This document shows positions 1-9,219 of a DNA stretch of 64,000 nucleotides, piece by piece. The stretch covers positions 22,088-86,087 of the forward strand of contig URKM01000004.1 of NCBI GenBank assembly GCA_900548365.1, given 5' to 3'. The notes under the pieces are model-generated. The model searched no databases and was not told the DNA's origin. It saw only the letters and a list, made by a program, of their open reading frames with translations. The translations under genes were made by a program, and so were the position numbers. This DNA comes from an uncultured Collinsella sp. (GTDB lineage: Bacteria > Actinomycetota > Coriobacteriia > Coriobacteriales > Coriobacteriaceae). Each line of letters opens with the position of its first letter. Position 1 is the stretch's first letter.

Positions 1-281
1 GTCCCGCCCGAGGCCGACTGGGGCGCGTCCCACGATACCGATTTGATATCGACGCCGCGCTTGATGAGCTTGCTGTTGAGGACATCCGTTATCTGGCGAG
101 CTACAAAATCGGCGGGAGCGTGAATCGTGAAGAGCTTATCGGCCTTCGAAAGCTCGATCGTGGCCCCGGAATCCTTGAGATCGTAGCGCTGGGACAGCTC
201 GCGCGCGGTCTGCTGAAAAGCATTGTCGACCTCCTGCATGTCAACCTGCGAGACGACGTCAAAACTGGAATCTTTTGCCAT
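1..281 (-). CDS. yajQ: YajQ family (UPF0234) nucleotide-binding protein, 3' part off the window
   Basis: The 93 codons in view give the N-terminal half of a YajQ-family protein (usually about 160 residues). Some members bind cyclic di-GMP; the role in this organism is unknown. The opening MAKDSSFDVVSQVDMQEVDN and the later ELSKADKLFTIHAPADF are typical of the family. The ATG at 281 follows AAAGGAAG at a good distance. It starts 29 nt after the rodZ-like gene on the same strand and is probably the last gene of an rnj-ftsK-rodZ-yajQ run. The gene is cut by the window edge, not broken. Confidence 0.93.
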   Translation of the reverse strand, partial: MAKDSSFDVVSQVDMQEVDNAFQQTARELSQRYDLKDSGATIELSKADKLFTIHAPADFVARQITDVLNSKLIKRGVDIKSVSWDAPQSASGG

Positions 282-310
282 GGTACTTCCTTTCTCGTAC
301 AAGATCAGCA

Positions 311-1681
311 CTAAGCGGCAGCAGAGGTTGAATCAAGGCTGGCATCACCATCGGAGCCGGAAGCCGTCTGGGTGTCAGTCTGCTGGCCTGACGTAGCATC
401 TGAATCCGAATCCGCAACGACTTTGGGAGCGGTTATCGAGACGCGTCCCACGCCGGAGCTCTTGCTGTCGTAGCGAACCTTCTCACCGTTCTTCTTGATC
501 ACGACGTCAGCGGGATTATCGACGGTGATCTCGATCGATTGCGTCACCGTATACTCCTGCTCGAAGGGACCGACGGGCGTATCGGAATAGACGTACTGCC
601 CATCGAGCTTGACCTCGATCCAAGACGTCTTTCCCTTAGCGATGCTGATGGTCACCTTCGTTTCCTGCTGAACCGTCTGCTGGCTGCCGGACGCGTCCGT
701 ATCTGAGCTCGCCGACGCATCAGTGGACGACGAGTCACTCGCATCGACCACGTCCGCATCATCTTCTCCCTCCACGGATGAGTCAGAAGAGCCGGCGCTA
801 TCGGATTGGACCTGAACCGTAGGCTCATTCGATGCCGAGGAGTCGGGGCCACAGGACTTCAACAGCAGGGCCGCTACCAGAACGACCAAGAGCAACGCAA
901 CGGCAAGAAGCATCAAGAGCATTCTATTATCGAAGGCGGGTCCTCCCGATGCACCCCCGCCCGAACCACGCCGGCCCCGGTTGACGTTATAGCCTTGCCG
1001 TCCGCCACCAGCACGGCGCCGTTGGTCCCCCGGAAGCGGCATTGGCCGCGAAGCGTTCTGGGATCGGGAGAAACCACCTGCTGGGTAACCCGCAGGACGG
1101 CCCCGGTAGGGAGCCTGCATCGCCCCCCGCTCCCTATAGCCCTGAGCACGAGCTCGCTGAGGATCAGATCCCCGTCCAGAGCCATCCGCGGGCGGAAGAG
1201 TGCGCTGCTGGCCATAGCGAAGGCGATGCGGCCCCCGTTCGGGCCTCATCGCGGAAACGGGAGCGGGCTCGTGTAGCGAATGGGATTCCGAAACATAGCC
1301 AGCTTGGGGTGGACGCTGACCATAGCGGGAATTGGGAACGCCGTTGACGATCATGAATCGACCGGCGGCGTTATCGCTATGGGGGCTCGCCTCGGCGACG
1401 CTGTCCTGAAAGCGCCCCGCGCCGGTATTGTTGACCCGTTCATAGGTGGCGAGCTCATCGAAGTATGCATCGACGACTTCTCGCGGATTCAACCCGAGGT
1501 ACCGTGCGTAGCTCGCGATCATCCCCTGCGCATAGCCGCGAGGCGGCATGGCGGCAAGGTTGCCCAACTCGAAATACTCGATGATCTGGGGGCGGAGCTT
1601 GATTACGTTGGCCACCTGCTGGATCGATAGACCGAGTTCACGGCGACGATTCAGCAGCATTTCTCCGAAACGAGAGGACAT
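311..1681 (-). CDS. RodZ-like membrane protein with N-terminal helix-turn-helix
   Basis: A 456-residue protein with RodZ/YfgA architecture: an Xre-type helix-turn-helix at about residues 1-70 (FGEMLLNRRRELGLSIQQVA), a long Arg/Gly/Pro/Gln-rich linker, one membrane helix at about 252-275 (MLLMLLAVALLLVVLVAALL), an acidic Ser/Asp-rich stretch, and a C-terminal beta domain at about 345-415 like DUF4115. RodZ proteins link MreB or the elongation machinery to the envelope; no mreB is in view, so that role is inferred. The linker is predicted cytoplasmic and the C-terminus external. The ATG overlaps the ftsK stop (TAATG), which implies translational coupling. Only the domain order supports the call; the linker and tail are low complexity. 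Confidence 0.8.
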   Translation of the reverse strand: MSSRFGEMLLNRRRELGLSIQQVANVIKLRPQIIEYFELGNLAAMPPRGYAQGMIASYARYLGLNPREVVDAYFDELATYERVNNTGAGRFQDSVAEASPHSDNAAGRFMIVNGVPNSRYGQRPPQAGYVSESHSLHEPAPVSAMRPERGPHRLRYGQQRTLPPADGSGRGSDPQRARAQGYRERGAMQAPYRGRPAGYPAGGFSRSQNASRPMPLPGDQRRRAGGGRQGYNVNRGRRGSGGGASGGPAFDNRMLLMLLAVALLLVVLVAALLLKSCGPDSSASNEPTVQVQSDSAGSSDSSVEGEDDADVVDASDSSSTDASASSDTDASGSQQTVQQETKVTISIAKGKTSWIEVKLDGQYVYSDTPVGPFEQEYTVTQSIEITVDNPADVVIKKNGEKVRYDSKSSGVGRVSITAPKVVADSDSDATSGQQTDTQTASGSDGDASLDSTSAAA

Positions 1682-4365
1682 TACAACCCTCCAAACCCAT
1701 CTTCCTCGGCCATCCTGGCCTCAAGGGACTCGAGCTCCGCAAGACCCTCGGCGTCCAAGAGCACCTCGCGAGGCTTCGAACCGTCGGGCGGGCCGACGAT
1801 TCCCTTCTCTTCGAGCATATCCATGATACGCCCGGCACGGGCATATCCGACTTTGAGTCGTCGCTGCAAGCCGGACGTCGACCCCAGCTGGGAATCGACG
1901 ACAATACGCGCGGCATCCCATAGCAGGGGATCATCTTCCTGAACGTCGCCGGGCATGGTCATGCCGCCTCCGCCGCCACCGACGGGAGCGGGGGCAACGG
2001 CTGACAGGATCTCCTCATGGTATTCAGCAGCGCTCTGCTCCTTCACGAAGCCGACGACGTCGACGATCTCCTCATCAGAAACATAGCACCCCTGGATGCG
2101 CTTCGGCTTGCCCCAGTCGACACGGCTGAAGAGCATATCGCCTTGGCCGAGCAGCTTTTCCGCGCCCGTCTGATCCAGGATGACGCGGGAATCGATACCC
2201 GTCGCAACGGTAAGGCCGATACGGTTGGTGATATTCGCCTTGATAAGACCGGTGACGACGTTGGAGCTCGGGCGCTGGGTGGCGACGATCATGTGTATAC
2301 CGGCCGCTCGACCGAGCTGGGCGATGCGGACGATCGAAGCTTCGACGTCCTTGCCGGCCACCATCATGAGGTCGGAGAGCTCGTCGATGACGATCACGAG
2401 ATACGGCATCTTCGAGGGCGGGTTGTCATAGTGATCGAACTCCCCCGCCTGCTGCTTCTCATTGAAGGTCGCGATCTTTCGAACGCCGATGCGCTCGAAG
2501 ATCTTGAGCCGTCGTTCCATTTCCGAAACAGCCCACTGCAAGGCGCTCGCAGCCTGTTTCGGCTCGGTCACGACGGGAACGTAGAGATGCGGAAGCCCAT
2601 CGTAGGGTGCGAACTCGACTCGTTTGGGATCGATCATGATCAAGCGGACATCTTCTGGGAAGGTGCGCATAAGAAGGGACATGAGGATCGAACTGATAAC
2701 GACCGACTTACCCGAGCCCGTTGTGCCCGCGATGAGCAGGTGCGGCATCTTGGCAAGGTCTGCGACCATAGGGGTGCCCTCGGCATCACGACCCAGGGCG
2801 AACTCAAGCGGACCGCCTTTGACATACGGCAAGATGTCACCAAAGGATACGTTTTCGCGGCTGCGATTTGGAATCTCGATACCAACCAGCGAAGTGCCCG
2901 GGATGGGAGCGAAGATGCGCACGGAATCCGTTGCGAGCGACAACGCGATATCGTCTTCGAGATTTGAGATACGGCTCACGCGCTCGCCTTCGCCGGGCTG
3001 CACCTTGAACGTGGTGACCGTAGGACCGGAGATCCAGCCGACGACGCGAGAATGGAGACCGAATTCTGCAAGGGTCGACTGCAGGGCGGCAGCGGTTTGC
3101 TCGAGCTCTTTGCTCGAGTAGGGGCTTCCCGATTTCTTTGCATTCCTATGGAGCATCGAAACCGGGGGCAGCTTGCGCTCCCCCTCTTCCGCGTCCAGAG
3201 TTTCAGGGTCTCCCCCGTTTTCCTTGTGGGAATGATCGCCGTCTCCCTTGCGGGCACGATCGGGCTGCAGGAAGGCCGGGATGGCGGCGTGCTGCAAAGT
3301 GGTGGGCGCATCCAAATCGGGGGTATCGTCGACGATGGAATCCGATACAGTTTCAACCGATTCTGCGGGAGCATCGGCAGCGCCATCCTGATCGCGGCGC
3401 ATCTTCTTTTTAACTCGGCCGATCTTGTCCTTGACGGGCAGGAGCCGCGTCCGGGCCTGATCCTCGCCTATTTGGTCACTCAGGTCGACGAAGGGGCTGG
3501 ACTCTTCAACCTCATCACCATCGTCTTCAACGCGAGGAAGAACCGTGGTCGAACGGGAGCCTAGGAACGTGGTCTCGGCCTGGCCCTCGGGATCGAAAAG
3601 ACGAGACTGAACTGACCCGCGCCCCTGCCGGGAAGCGCCGTCGTCAGCAAGAAGGGACTCTTCGTCCTGCAGAGAGCCTCCCCAGGGATTATCGTTCACA
3701 TCGACCCGGCGCTTCCGCGCGATCTCCTCAGCTTTCTGAGCCGCACCGCGCAGGAACGAACTCACCGAGAAACCGATGACGACCATGCCGAGCAGAACGA
3801 CGCCGAACGAAACGACGAGCGCGATGGTCTTTCCCAACGCACCCTGCAGCGCGGAGGCGATGGTGGCGCCCAGATAGCCGCCGGCGGACGAGAGGTTAAG
3901 CGGCTCGAACATCACCGAACTCGACTCCTGCGAGCCCGGAATGAGCAGAGACAGGATAGTGCAGACGGCCACGAAGATCACAGCGAGGCCGCTCCAGGTG
4001 CGAAATGAGACGAATACGCGATCGCGCAGAAAGACCAAAGCGGAAATAGCAAGCAAAGCGAGGGGAAGAACATAGGCCCCCAGGCCAAACCCGAGATGAA
4101 AGAAATTGGAAACAGCAGCGGTCACCGGAGCGGAGGTAGGCGCGATGACGGCGATGAAGGAAGCGACGGCGATGACGGCGAGGACGACGCCTATCGCATC
4201 CCTGTTCACGCTATCGTCAAGCATGGGCTCGAGCTCTTGATACTCCTCCGTCTGATCGGCGTTCGCGCGCAACGGCGCCGGGGCACCGGCAGCCTTACCT
4301 GCCTTCTTGCCCCGGGCGACAACCGTATTCGTATTCTTTTTGGCCGAGTTTCCGCTTCGAGCCAC
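1681..4365 (-). CDS. ftsK: DNA translocase FtsK/SpoIIIE
   Basis: An 894-residue septal DNA pump that moves chromosome termini through the closing division septum. Four hydrophobic segments occupy about residues 55-200, followed by a charged linker and the RecA-like motor. The Walker A loop GTTGSGKS sits near 545-552, Walker B is in LVIVIDELSDLMM, and the motif IVATQRPSSNVVTGLIKANI follows. The C-terminal 70 or so residues match the winged-helix gamma domain that reads oriented DNA sites (LQRRLKVGYARAGRIMDMLE). The start codon is GTG at 4365, one base after the rnj stop; the stop overlaps the start of the rodZ-like gene. Confidence 0.97.
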   Translation of the reverse strand: MARSGNSAKKNTNTVVARGKKAGKAAGAPAPLRANADQTEEYQELEPMLDDSVNRDAIGVVLAVIAVASFIAVIAPTSAPVTAAVSNFFHLGFGLGAYVLPLALLAISALVFLRDRVFVSFRTWSGLAVIFVAVCTILSLLIPGSQESSSVMFEPLNLSSAGGYLGATIASALQGALGKTIALVVSFGVVLLGMVVIGFSVSSFLRGAAQKAEEIARKRRVDVNDNPWGGSLQDEESLLADDGASRQGRGSVQSRLFDPEGQAETTFLGSRSTTVLPRVEDDGDEVEESSPFVDLSDQIGEDQARTRLLPVKDKIGRVKKKMRRDQDGAADAPAESVETVSDSIVDDTPDLDAPTTLQHAAIPAFLQPDRARKGDGDHSHKENGGDPETLDAEEGERKLPPVSMLHRNAKKSGSPYSSKELEQTAAALQSTLAEFGLHSRVVGWISGPTVTTFKVQPGEGERVSRISNLEDDIALSLATDSVRIFAPIPGTSLVGIEIPNRSRENVSFGDILPYVKGGPLEFALGRDAEGTPMVADLAKMPHLLIAGTTGSGKSVVISSILMSLLMRTFPEDVRLIMIDPKRVEFAPYDGLPHLYVPVVTEPKQAASALQWAVSEMERRLKIFERIGVRKIATFNEKQQAGEFDHYDNPPSKMPYLVIVIDELSDLMMVAGKDVEASIVRIAQLGRAAGIHMIVATQRPSSNVVTGLIKANITNRIGLTVATGIDSRVILDQTGAEKLLGQGDMLFSRVDWGKPKRIQGCYVSDEEIVDVVGFVKEQSAAEYHEEILSAVAPAPVGGGGGGMTMPGDVQEDDPLLWDAARIVVDSQLGSTSGLQRRLKVGYARAGRIMDMLEEKGIVGPPDGSKPREVLLDAEGLAELESLEARMAEEDGFGGL

Positions 4366-4366
4366 G

Positions 4367-6043
4367 CTATACCTCCATGACGACCGGGATGATCATCGGA
4401 CGGGTGTGGGTGCGATTCCAGATAAAGTTGGAAAGCGAGTCGCGAACGGCCTTGCGCAACGCATCCGTTCCACTGCTCGTAAAGTTGAAGGAGCCCTTGT
4501 CGATCATCTTGAGGATGGAGTCGCTGGCATCCGACGAGAACTCGTCATCGATCGTGAAGGAGACGCCGCGACCGGAAAGCTCGATCGCCTCGATCTTCTT
4601 GCGCTTCGTCGACATGGTGGCGACGACGGTGACCATGCCGTCATTGGCCAGCTTCTGGCGATCTCGCAGCACGATCGGGTCGGTGTCACCGATACGGAGG
4701 CCGTCGACGTACACGACGCCGCTTTCAACGGAGCGGCCGCGCTTCACCTTACCGTCGCGCATCTCGAGGGAATCTCCGTTGTCCATAATGAAGATGCGAT
4801 CGCGAGGAACGCCCATCTTCTCTCCGAGCTTGGCGTGGGCGCGAAGATGGACCGCCTCGCCATGGACGGGCATGAAATACGTGGGGCGCGCCATGGCGAG
4901 CATGAGTTTAAGCTCTTCTTGGCTGCCATGACCGGAAACGTGGACGAGGCAGCGATGCTTATCGTATACGTCGCAGCCGAGCTTGGCCAGGCTGTTGACG
5001 ACCTGCTGGACCGCCTTTTCATTGCCAGGAACGGGAGTTGCCGAGATGATGACGGTATCGCCGTCATGGATGGACAACGTCTTGTGCTCACCGTTCGCCA
5101 TGCGGGAAAGCGCCGAAAGGGGTTCGCCCTGGGATCCGGTGCACATCACGACGACCTTGTTCTCGGGAATCCCGTTGAGCTCGTATGCATCGACGATATC
5201 CTTCTCGTCGATCTTGAGATAGCCGAGCTCGCGGGCGACGCGCGTGTTGGTGAGCATCGAGCGACCGGTGACGACGATCTTCCTGCCGCACGCCTTGGCA
5301 GCATCGCAAATCTGCTGGAGTCGATGGATGTGACTCGAGAACGACGCGACGAACACGCGCCCCTCGGCGTTCTTGATGGCCTCGTACAGTTGCGGGCCGA
5401 CTTCGGCCTCAGACTTGGTGAAGCCCGGGACCACCGCATTCGTTGAATCGGAGAGCAGCAGGTCAACGCCCATCTTGCCGAATTTGGTGATAGCCGCGTA
5501 GTCGGGCGTCACACCGTCGATGGGGGTCTGGTCGAGCTTGAAGTCGCCTGTATGCATAACCGTGCCCTGAGGCGTCTTGACGAAGATACCGAGCGCGCCC
5601 GGGATGGAGTGCGTCATCGAGAAGAAGCTCACGTTGATGCAGCCGAGCGTAACGGTGCTGCCGCTTTTAACCTCGCGGAATTTAGGAGCGCGGATGCGGA
5701 ACTCCGAAAGCTTCCCCTCGATAAAGCCGAGCGTGAGCTTCGAGGAGAAGATCGGCACCTTGTTGTTGAGGTCCTGCAGCAGATATGGCAGGGAGCCGGT
5801 ATGGTCCTCGTGGCCATGGGTGATGATGATGCCGCGGAGCTTGTCCTCGTTCTCGAGGACATAGGTGTAATCGGGAAGAACCAGGTCGATGCCCGGCTGT
5901 GAATCATCGGGGAACATGAGTCCGGCGTCGACAAGGACCATATCGGGACCGCACTCGATAACGGTCATATTCTTGCCGATACCATCAAGACCGCCGAGGG
6001 GGATAACCTTCAGCGGCGCAGCATTCTTTTTAGTTGTAGCCAT
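4367..6043 (-). CDS. rnj: Ribonuclease J
   Basis: A 558-residue metallo-beta-lactamase/beta-CASP ribonuclease with 5'-3' exonuclease and endonuclease activity in mRNA decay and rRNA maturation. The zinc-binding motif HGHEDH lies near residues 75-80, with later metal ligands in MHTGDFKLD and the beta-CASP segment VFVASFSSHIHRLQQI. HVSGHGSQEELKLMLAMA and the C-terminal domain complete the usual length. ATG at 6043 begins MATTKKNAAPLKV; AAAGGA lies about 12 nt upstream. It is the first gene of the rnj-ftsK-rodZ-yajQ run, which starts downstream of pnp, another RNA-decay enzyme. Confidence 0.97.
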   Translation of the reverse strand: MATTKKNAAPLKVIPLGGLDGIGKNMTVIECGPDMVLVDAGLMFPDDSQPGIDLVLPDYTYVLENEDKLRGIIITHGHEDHTGSLPYLLQDLNNKVPIFSSKLTLGFIEGKLSEFRIRAPKFREVKSGSTVTLGCINVSFFSMTHSIPGALGIFVKTPQGTVMHTGDFKLDQTPIDGVTPDYAAITKFGKMGVDLLLSDSTNAVVPGFTKSEAEVGPQLYEAIKNAEGRVFVASFSSHIHRLQQICDAAKACGRKIVVTGRSMLTNTRVARELGYLKIDEKDIVDAYELNGIPENKVVVMCTGSQGEPLSALSRMANGEHKTLSIHDGDTVIISATPVPGNEKAVQQVVNSLAKLGCDVYDKHRCLVHVSGHGSQEELKLMLAMARPTYFMPVHGEAVHLRAHAKLGEKMGVPRDRIFIMDNGDSLEMRDGKVKRGRSVESGVVYVDGLRIGDTDPIVLRDRQKLANDGMVTVVATMSTKRKKIEAIELSGRGVSFTIDDEFSSDASDSILKMIDKGSFNFTSSGTDALRKAVRDSLSNFIWNRTHTRPMIIPVVMEV

Positions 6044-6210
6044 ATGGATAGTCTATCCTTTCGATAAAGAGGAACGATATATTCACGGCGGCAGCGCGCC
6101 GTTCACATACGAAAATGAACGCAAGTTTTATAACTGTACCAAGAATTCGGTCGCTTCATACATGACGAGACCTCCTGCAGTAAAAGAACATCCCATCAAA
6201 GCAGCGAGCG

Positions 6211-6238
6211 AGAGGACCGATCGCATGATCGGTCCTCT
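6211..6238 (-). terminator. Perfect 12-bp inverted repeat between pnp and rnj
   Basis: The arms agaggaccgatc and gatcggtcctct enclose the loop gcat. There is no clear T-run on either side, so it may be a back-up terminator for pnp, a processing site, or a protein-binding palindrome. The rest of the 290-nt pnp-rnj gap is AT-rich and should hold the rnj promoter, which I could not place confidently. Confidence 0.5.
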
Positions 6239-6273
6239 GATTGGGATCTGCTGTGCGGCTGGACTCTAAGAAA

Positions 6274-6303
6274 GAAGGCCCCGCGCCCGAGCGCAGAGCC
6301 TTC
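6274..6303 (-). terminator. Rho-independent terminator of pnp
   Basis: On the minus strand a 13-bp stem (two G-U pairs) with loop TCGG is followed by TTTCTTAG. It starts 31 nt after the pnp stop. This is the better of two hairpins in the gap. Confidence 0.75.
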
Positions 6304-6333
6304 CGAACAGGATCGATCAAGCGATGGGAGCCG

Positions 6334-8616
6334 TTATCCCTCGTGGTGGCGGCGAGGTGCCCGACCGCCGTTATCACCGGGGGTGCGACGGGGACGGTCG
6401 CCACGCTCGCGACGCTCGCGATTCGGGCGCTCGAAACCGCGGGCGCCGTTGTCACGAGAACCGCGACGCGGACGATCGCTGCGCTCGCGACGCTCGCCGG
6501 CATCATCGCCGCTTCCCGCAGGAGCCTCGGGCTTGTCGATACGATCAAGGGAGATCTTACCGCGCTCATCGACCTCGAGGACGCGAACTTTGACCTCGTC
6601 GCCAACGTTGAGGACGTCCTCGACCTTGTCGACGCGACCCTGGGCGACGCGAGAGATGTGCAGCAGGCCGTCCTTGCCCGGAAGCAGCGAAACAAAGGCG
6701 CCGAAGGGCTGGATGGACACGACGCGACCGGTGTACTCCTCACCCGGCTCGGGAACCTTGATGATGAGCTGGATGCGCTCGACGGCCTGCTCGACGGAGT
6801 CGCCGGTGCCGCCGACGTAGACGGTGCCGTCCTCCTGGATATCGACGGAAGCGCCGGTCTCGTCCTGGATGCCGCGGATAACCTTGCCGCCGGTACCGAT
6901 GACCTCGCGAATCTTATCCACGGGCACGGTGATGGAGACGATGCGGGGAGCAGAGGGGCGAGTCTCCTGACGAGACTCGGGGATGACCTCGAGCATCTTG
7001 TCGAGGATGAACGCGCGACCGCTCTTGGCCTGCTCCAGCGCGGTGCGCAGGATATCGAAAGTAAGGCCGGTGGCCTTGTTGTCCATCTGCAGCGCGGTGA
7101 TGCCGCGCTCGGTGCCGGTGACCTTGAAGTCCATGTCACCGAGGAAGTCCTCGAGGCCCTGGATATCGGAAAGAACGACGGTCTTGCCGTTCTCCTGGAT
7201 CAGGCCCATGGCGATGCCGGAGACAGGGCGCTTGATAGGCACGCCGCCGTCCATGAGGGCGAGCGTGGAACCGCAGGTCGAAGCCATGGAAGAGGAGCCG
7301 TTGGATTCCATGACCTCGGAGACGACGCGGATGGCATAGGGGAACTCGTTCTCATCAGGCAGAACAGGCAGGATGGCGCGCTCGGCAAGGTTGCCGTGAC
7401 CGATCTCGCGACGCTTCGGGGAGCCCATGCGACCGCACTCGCCGGTGCAGAACGGCGGGAAGTTATAGTGGTGCATATAGCGCTTGCCCTCTACGGGCTC
7501 GATGGTATCCAGGCGCTGGCCCTCGTTCAGCATACCGAGCGAAAGAACGGAAAGAACCTGGGTCTGACCGCGCTGGAACAGGCCGGAGCCATGGACCAGG
7601 GGCAGGTAGTTGTCCTTGACCATGATGGGACGGATCTCGTCGGCGGCGCGGCCGTCGACGCGCTCGCCGGTCTCGACGACCATGTCGCGCATGGCCTTCT
7701 TCTCGAGCTTCTTGAGGTTGACGGGAATCTCGCGCTCCCAAAGCAGCTGCTCGTCCTCGGAGAACTCGGCCTTGATGGCCTCCTTCAACGCGTCAACCTT
7801 ACCCATGCGGGAGAGCTTGTCGGCGTCGCGAAGCGCGGCCGACATCTCGTCGTAGTGCGCGAAGATGCGATCATGAACCTCCTCGACGGGCTCATCGAGC
7901 GGATACTCGCGCTTGACGATCTCGCCGTTGACGCGCTCCCACTCCTCGACGAACTCGAGCTGGGCATCGCAGAAGGCGCCGATGGCCTCCTGGCCGAACA
8001 TCATGGCCTCGAGCATATCCTCTTCGGAGATCTCGTCGGCACCGGCTTCGACCATCGAGATGAAGTCGCGGGTACCAGCGAGCTCGAGGTCGAGATCGGA
8101 GTTCTCGCGCTCCTCGTACGTGGGATTCACGATGAACTCGTGAGTCTCCTTGTCGCGACCGATGCGGACGCAGGCGAGCGGCCCTTCGAACGGCACGCCG
8201 CCGATGGTCATAGCGAGCGAAGCGCCCATGACGCAGATGACGTCGACGGGATTGGTTTGATCGGCGACCAGCGGAGTCGCCACGACCTGGACCTCGTTAC
8301 GGAAGCCGTCGGGGAAACTCGGGCGGATGGGTCGGTCGATCATGCGAGCGGTCAGCGTGGCCTTTTCGGAAGGACGTCCTTCGCGCTTGAGGTAACCGCC
8401 GGGGATGCGGCCGGCTGCATACATCTTCTCGTTGAAGTCGACGGTGAGCGGGAAGAAGTCGTAATTCTTACGCTCCTTGGAGACGACAACCGTGTTGAGG
8501 ACGGTCGAATCGCCCTGCTTAACCAGCGCGGCGCCGGTCGCTTGGCGTGCGAGCTCGCCGCACTCGAAGACGTAGGTCTTGCCGTAGAGTTCGAAGGTTT
8601 TTGATACGAGAGTCAT
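6334..8616 (-). CDS. pnp: Polyribonucleotide nucleotidyltransferase (PNPase)
   Basis: A 760-residue phosphorolytic 3'-5' exoribonuclease with two RNase PH-like domains, a helical linker, a KH domain (about 565-625, DKIREVIGTGGKVIRGIQ) and an S1 domain (about 635-705, EYTGRVVSIQPFGAFVSLLP). The signature GSSSMASTCGSTLALMDGG and RPIRPSFPDGFRNEVQ are PNPase-specific. The last 55 residues are Arg/Asp/Gly-rich (RRERSDRPRRGSRDNG), a disordered basic tail common in actinobacterial PNPases. I start at ATG 8616 (MTLVSKTFELYGKTY) because AGAGGAA precedes it; a longer frame to 8736 lacks conserved sequence. It follows rpsO on the same strand, the classic rpsO-pnp pair. Confidence 0.97.
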   Translation of the reverse strand: MTLVSKTFELYGKTYVFECGELARQATGAALVKQGDSTVLNTVVVSKERKNYDFFPLTVDFNEKMYAAGRIPGGYLKREGRPSEKATLTARMIDRPIRPSFPDGFRNEVQVVATPLVADQTNPVDVICVMGASLAMTIGGVPFEGPLACVRIGRDKETHEFIVNPTYEERENSDLDLELAGTRDFISMVEAGADEISEEDMLEAMMFGQEAIGAFCDAQLEFVEEWERVNGEIVKREYPLDEPVEEVHDRIFAHYDEMSAALRDADKLSRMGKVDALKEAIKAEFSEDEQLLWEREIPVNLKKLEKKAMRDMVVETGERVDGRAADEIRPIMVKDNYLPLVHGSGLFQRGQTQVLSVLSLGMLNEGQRLDTIEPVEGKRYMHHYNFPPFCTGECGRMGSPKRREIGHGNLAERAILPVLPDENEFPYAIRVVSEVMESNGSSSMASTCGSTLALMDGGVPIKRPVSGIAMGLIQENGKTVVLSDIQGLEDFLGDMDFKVTGTERGITALQMDNKATGLTFDILRTALEQAKSGRAFILDKMLEVIPESRQETRPSAPRIVSITVPVDKIREVIGTGGKVIRGIQDETGASVDIQEDGTVYVGGTGDSVEQAVERIQLIIKVPEPGEEYTGRVVSIQPFGAFVSLLPGKDGLLHISRVAQGRVDKVEDVLNVGDEVKVRVLEVDERGKISLDRIDKPEAPAGSGDDAGERRERSDRPRRGSRDNGARGFERPNRERRERGDRPRRTPGDNGGRAPRRHHEG

Positions 8617-8739
8617 TGTTCCTCTTTCATCTCCGTACGCCACATTGCGCACGGGCAGCTTCGTGTCCGGGTAACCGGACGATTCCGGGGTCGCCTTTGC
8701 GAACCCTCGCAACGGGTATGTGGGCCCGTTACACAAGAA

Positions 8740-8757
8740 GGAGCGCCGAAGCGCTCC
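8740..8757 (-). terminator. UUCG-type hairpin between rpsO and pnp
   Basis: On the minus strand GGAGCGC, loop TTCG, GCGCTCC, then TTCTTGT. It begins 25 nt after the rpsO stop. It probably ends or attenuates rpsO transcripts, or is an RNase entry site ahead of pnp, as known for rpsO-pnp in other bacteria. Confidence 0.65.
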
Positions 8758-8781
8758 CCCATGTCCATGATAAGAACCGCG

Positions 8782-9060
8782 TTACTGGATGTTGTCGCGG
8801 ATCCCGAGCTTCTTGATGAGCTCACGGTACTCGTTGATGTCGTTCTTCTTGATGTAAGAGAGCAGACGACGACGCTTACCGACGAGCATCAGCAGACCGC
8901 GACGAGTGTGGAAGTCCTTCTGATGGGACTTCATGTGCTCGGTGAGCTCGCGGATGCGCTCGGTGAGGATGGCAACCTGAACCTTGGAGTTGCCGGTGTC
9001 CTGAGGATTGTTGCCAAACTCGGCGGTGAGCTCGGCCTTGCGCTCCTTAGAAACAGTCAT
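8782..9060 (-). CDS. rpsO: 30S ribosomal protein S15
   Basis: A 92-residue primary 16S rRNA-binding protein that helps organise the central domain of the 30S subunit. [20 protein letters not shown] and [20 protein letters not shown] are the S15 signature; ATG at 9060 opens [16 protein letters not shown] and is preceded by AAGAAAGGTGTACC. A longer upstream frame exists but lacks conservation. It sits directly upstream of pnp. A strong hairpin at 9079-9099 lies just before its ribosome-binding site and may be regulatory. Confidence 0.98.
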   Translation of the reverse strand: MTVSKERKAELTAEFGNNPQDTGNSKVQVAILTERIRELTEHMKSHQKDFHTRRGLLMLVGKRRRLLSYIKKNDINEYRELIKKLGIRDNIQ

Positions 9061-9078
9061 GGTACACCTTTCTTCTCT

Positions 9079-9099
9079 GGTATCGAGGTAGTCGATACC
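9079..9099 (-). promoter_or_regulatory. rpsO: Hairpin in the rpsO leader
   Basis: A perfect 8-bp stem (ggtatcga / tcgatacc) with a 5-nt loop ends about 19 nt before the rpsO start, next to its Shine-Dalgarno sequence. S15 is known to repress its own mRNA through leader structures that differ between lineages; that this hairpin does so is inference. Confidence 0.45.
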
Positions 9100-9219
9100 G
9101 CAATACGCCTCAATCTGGGAAGTCGCCGGTGCAGCGAGCATCCAAGAACGAGGTAGGACAACCCGATATGGTAGCACAGCCCATCCGACCTCGCAGCAAA
9201 CACACAACAAGCGCAGGTA

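Noticed and set aside
6241..8604. 787-codon open frame antisense to pnp
   Set aside because: Shadow of pnp caused by codon bias; PNPase on the other strand has full domain support.
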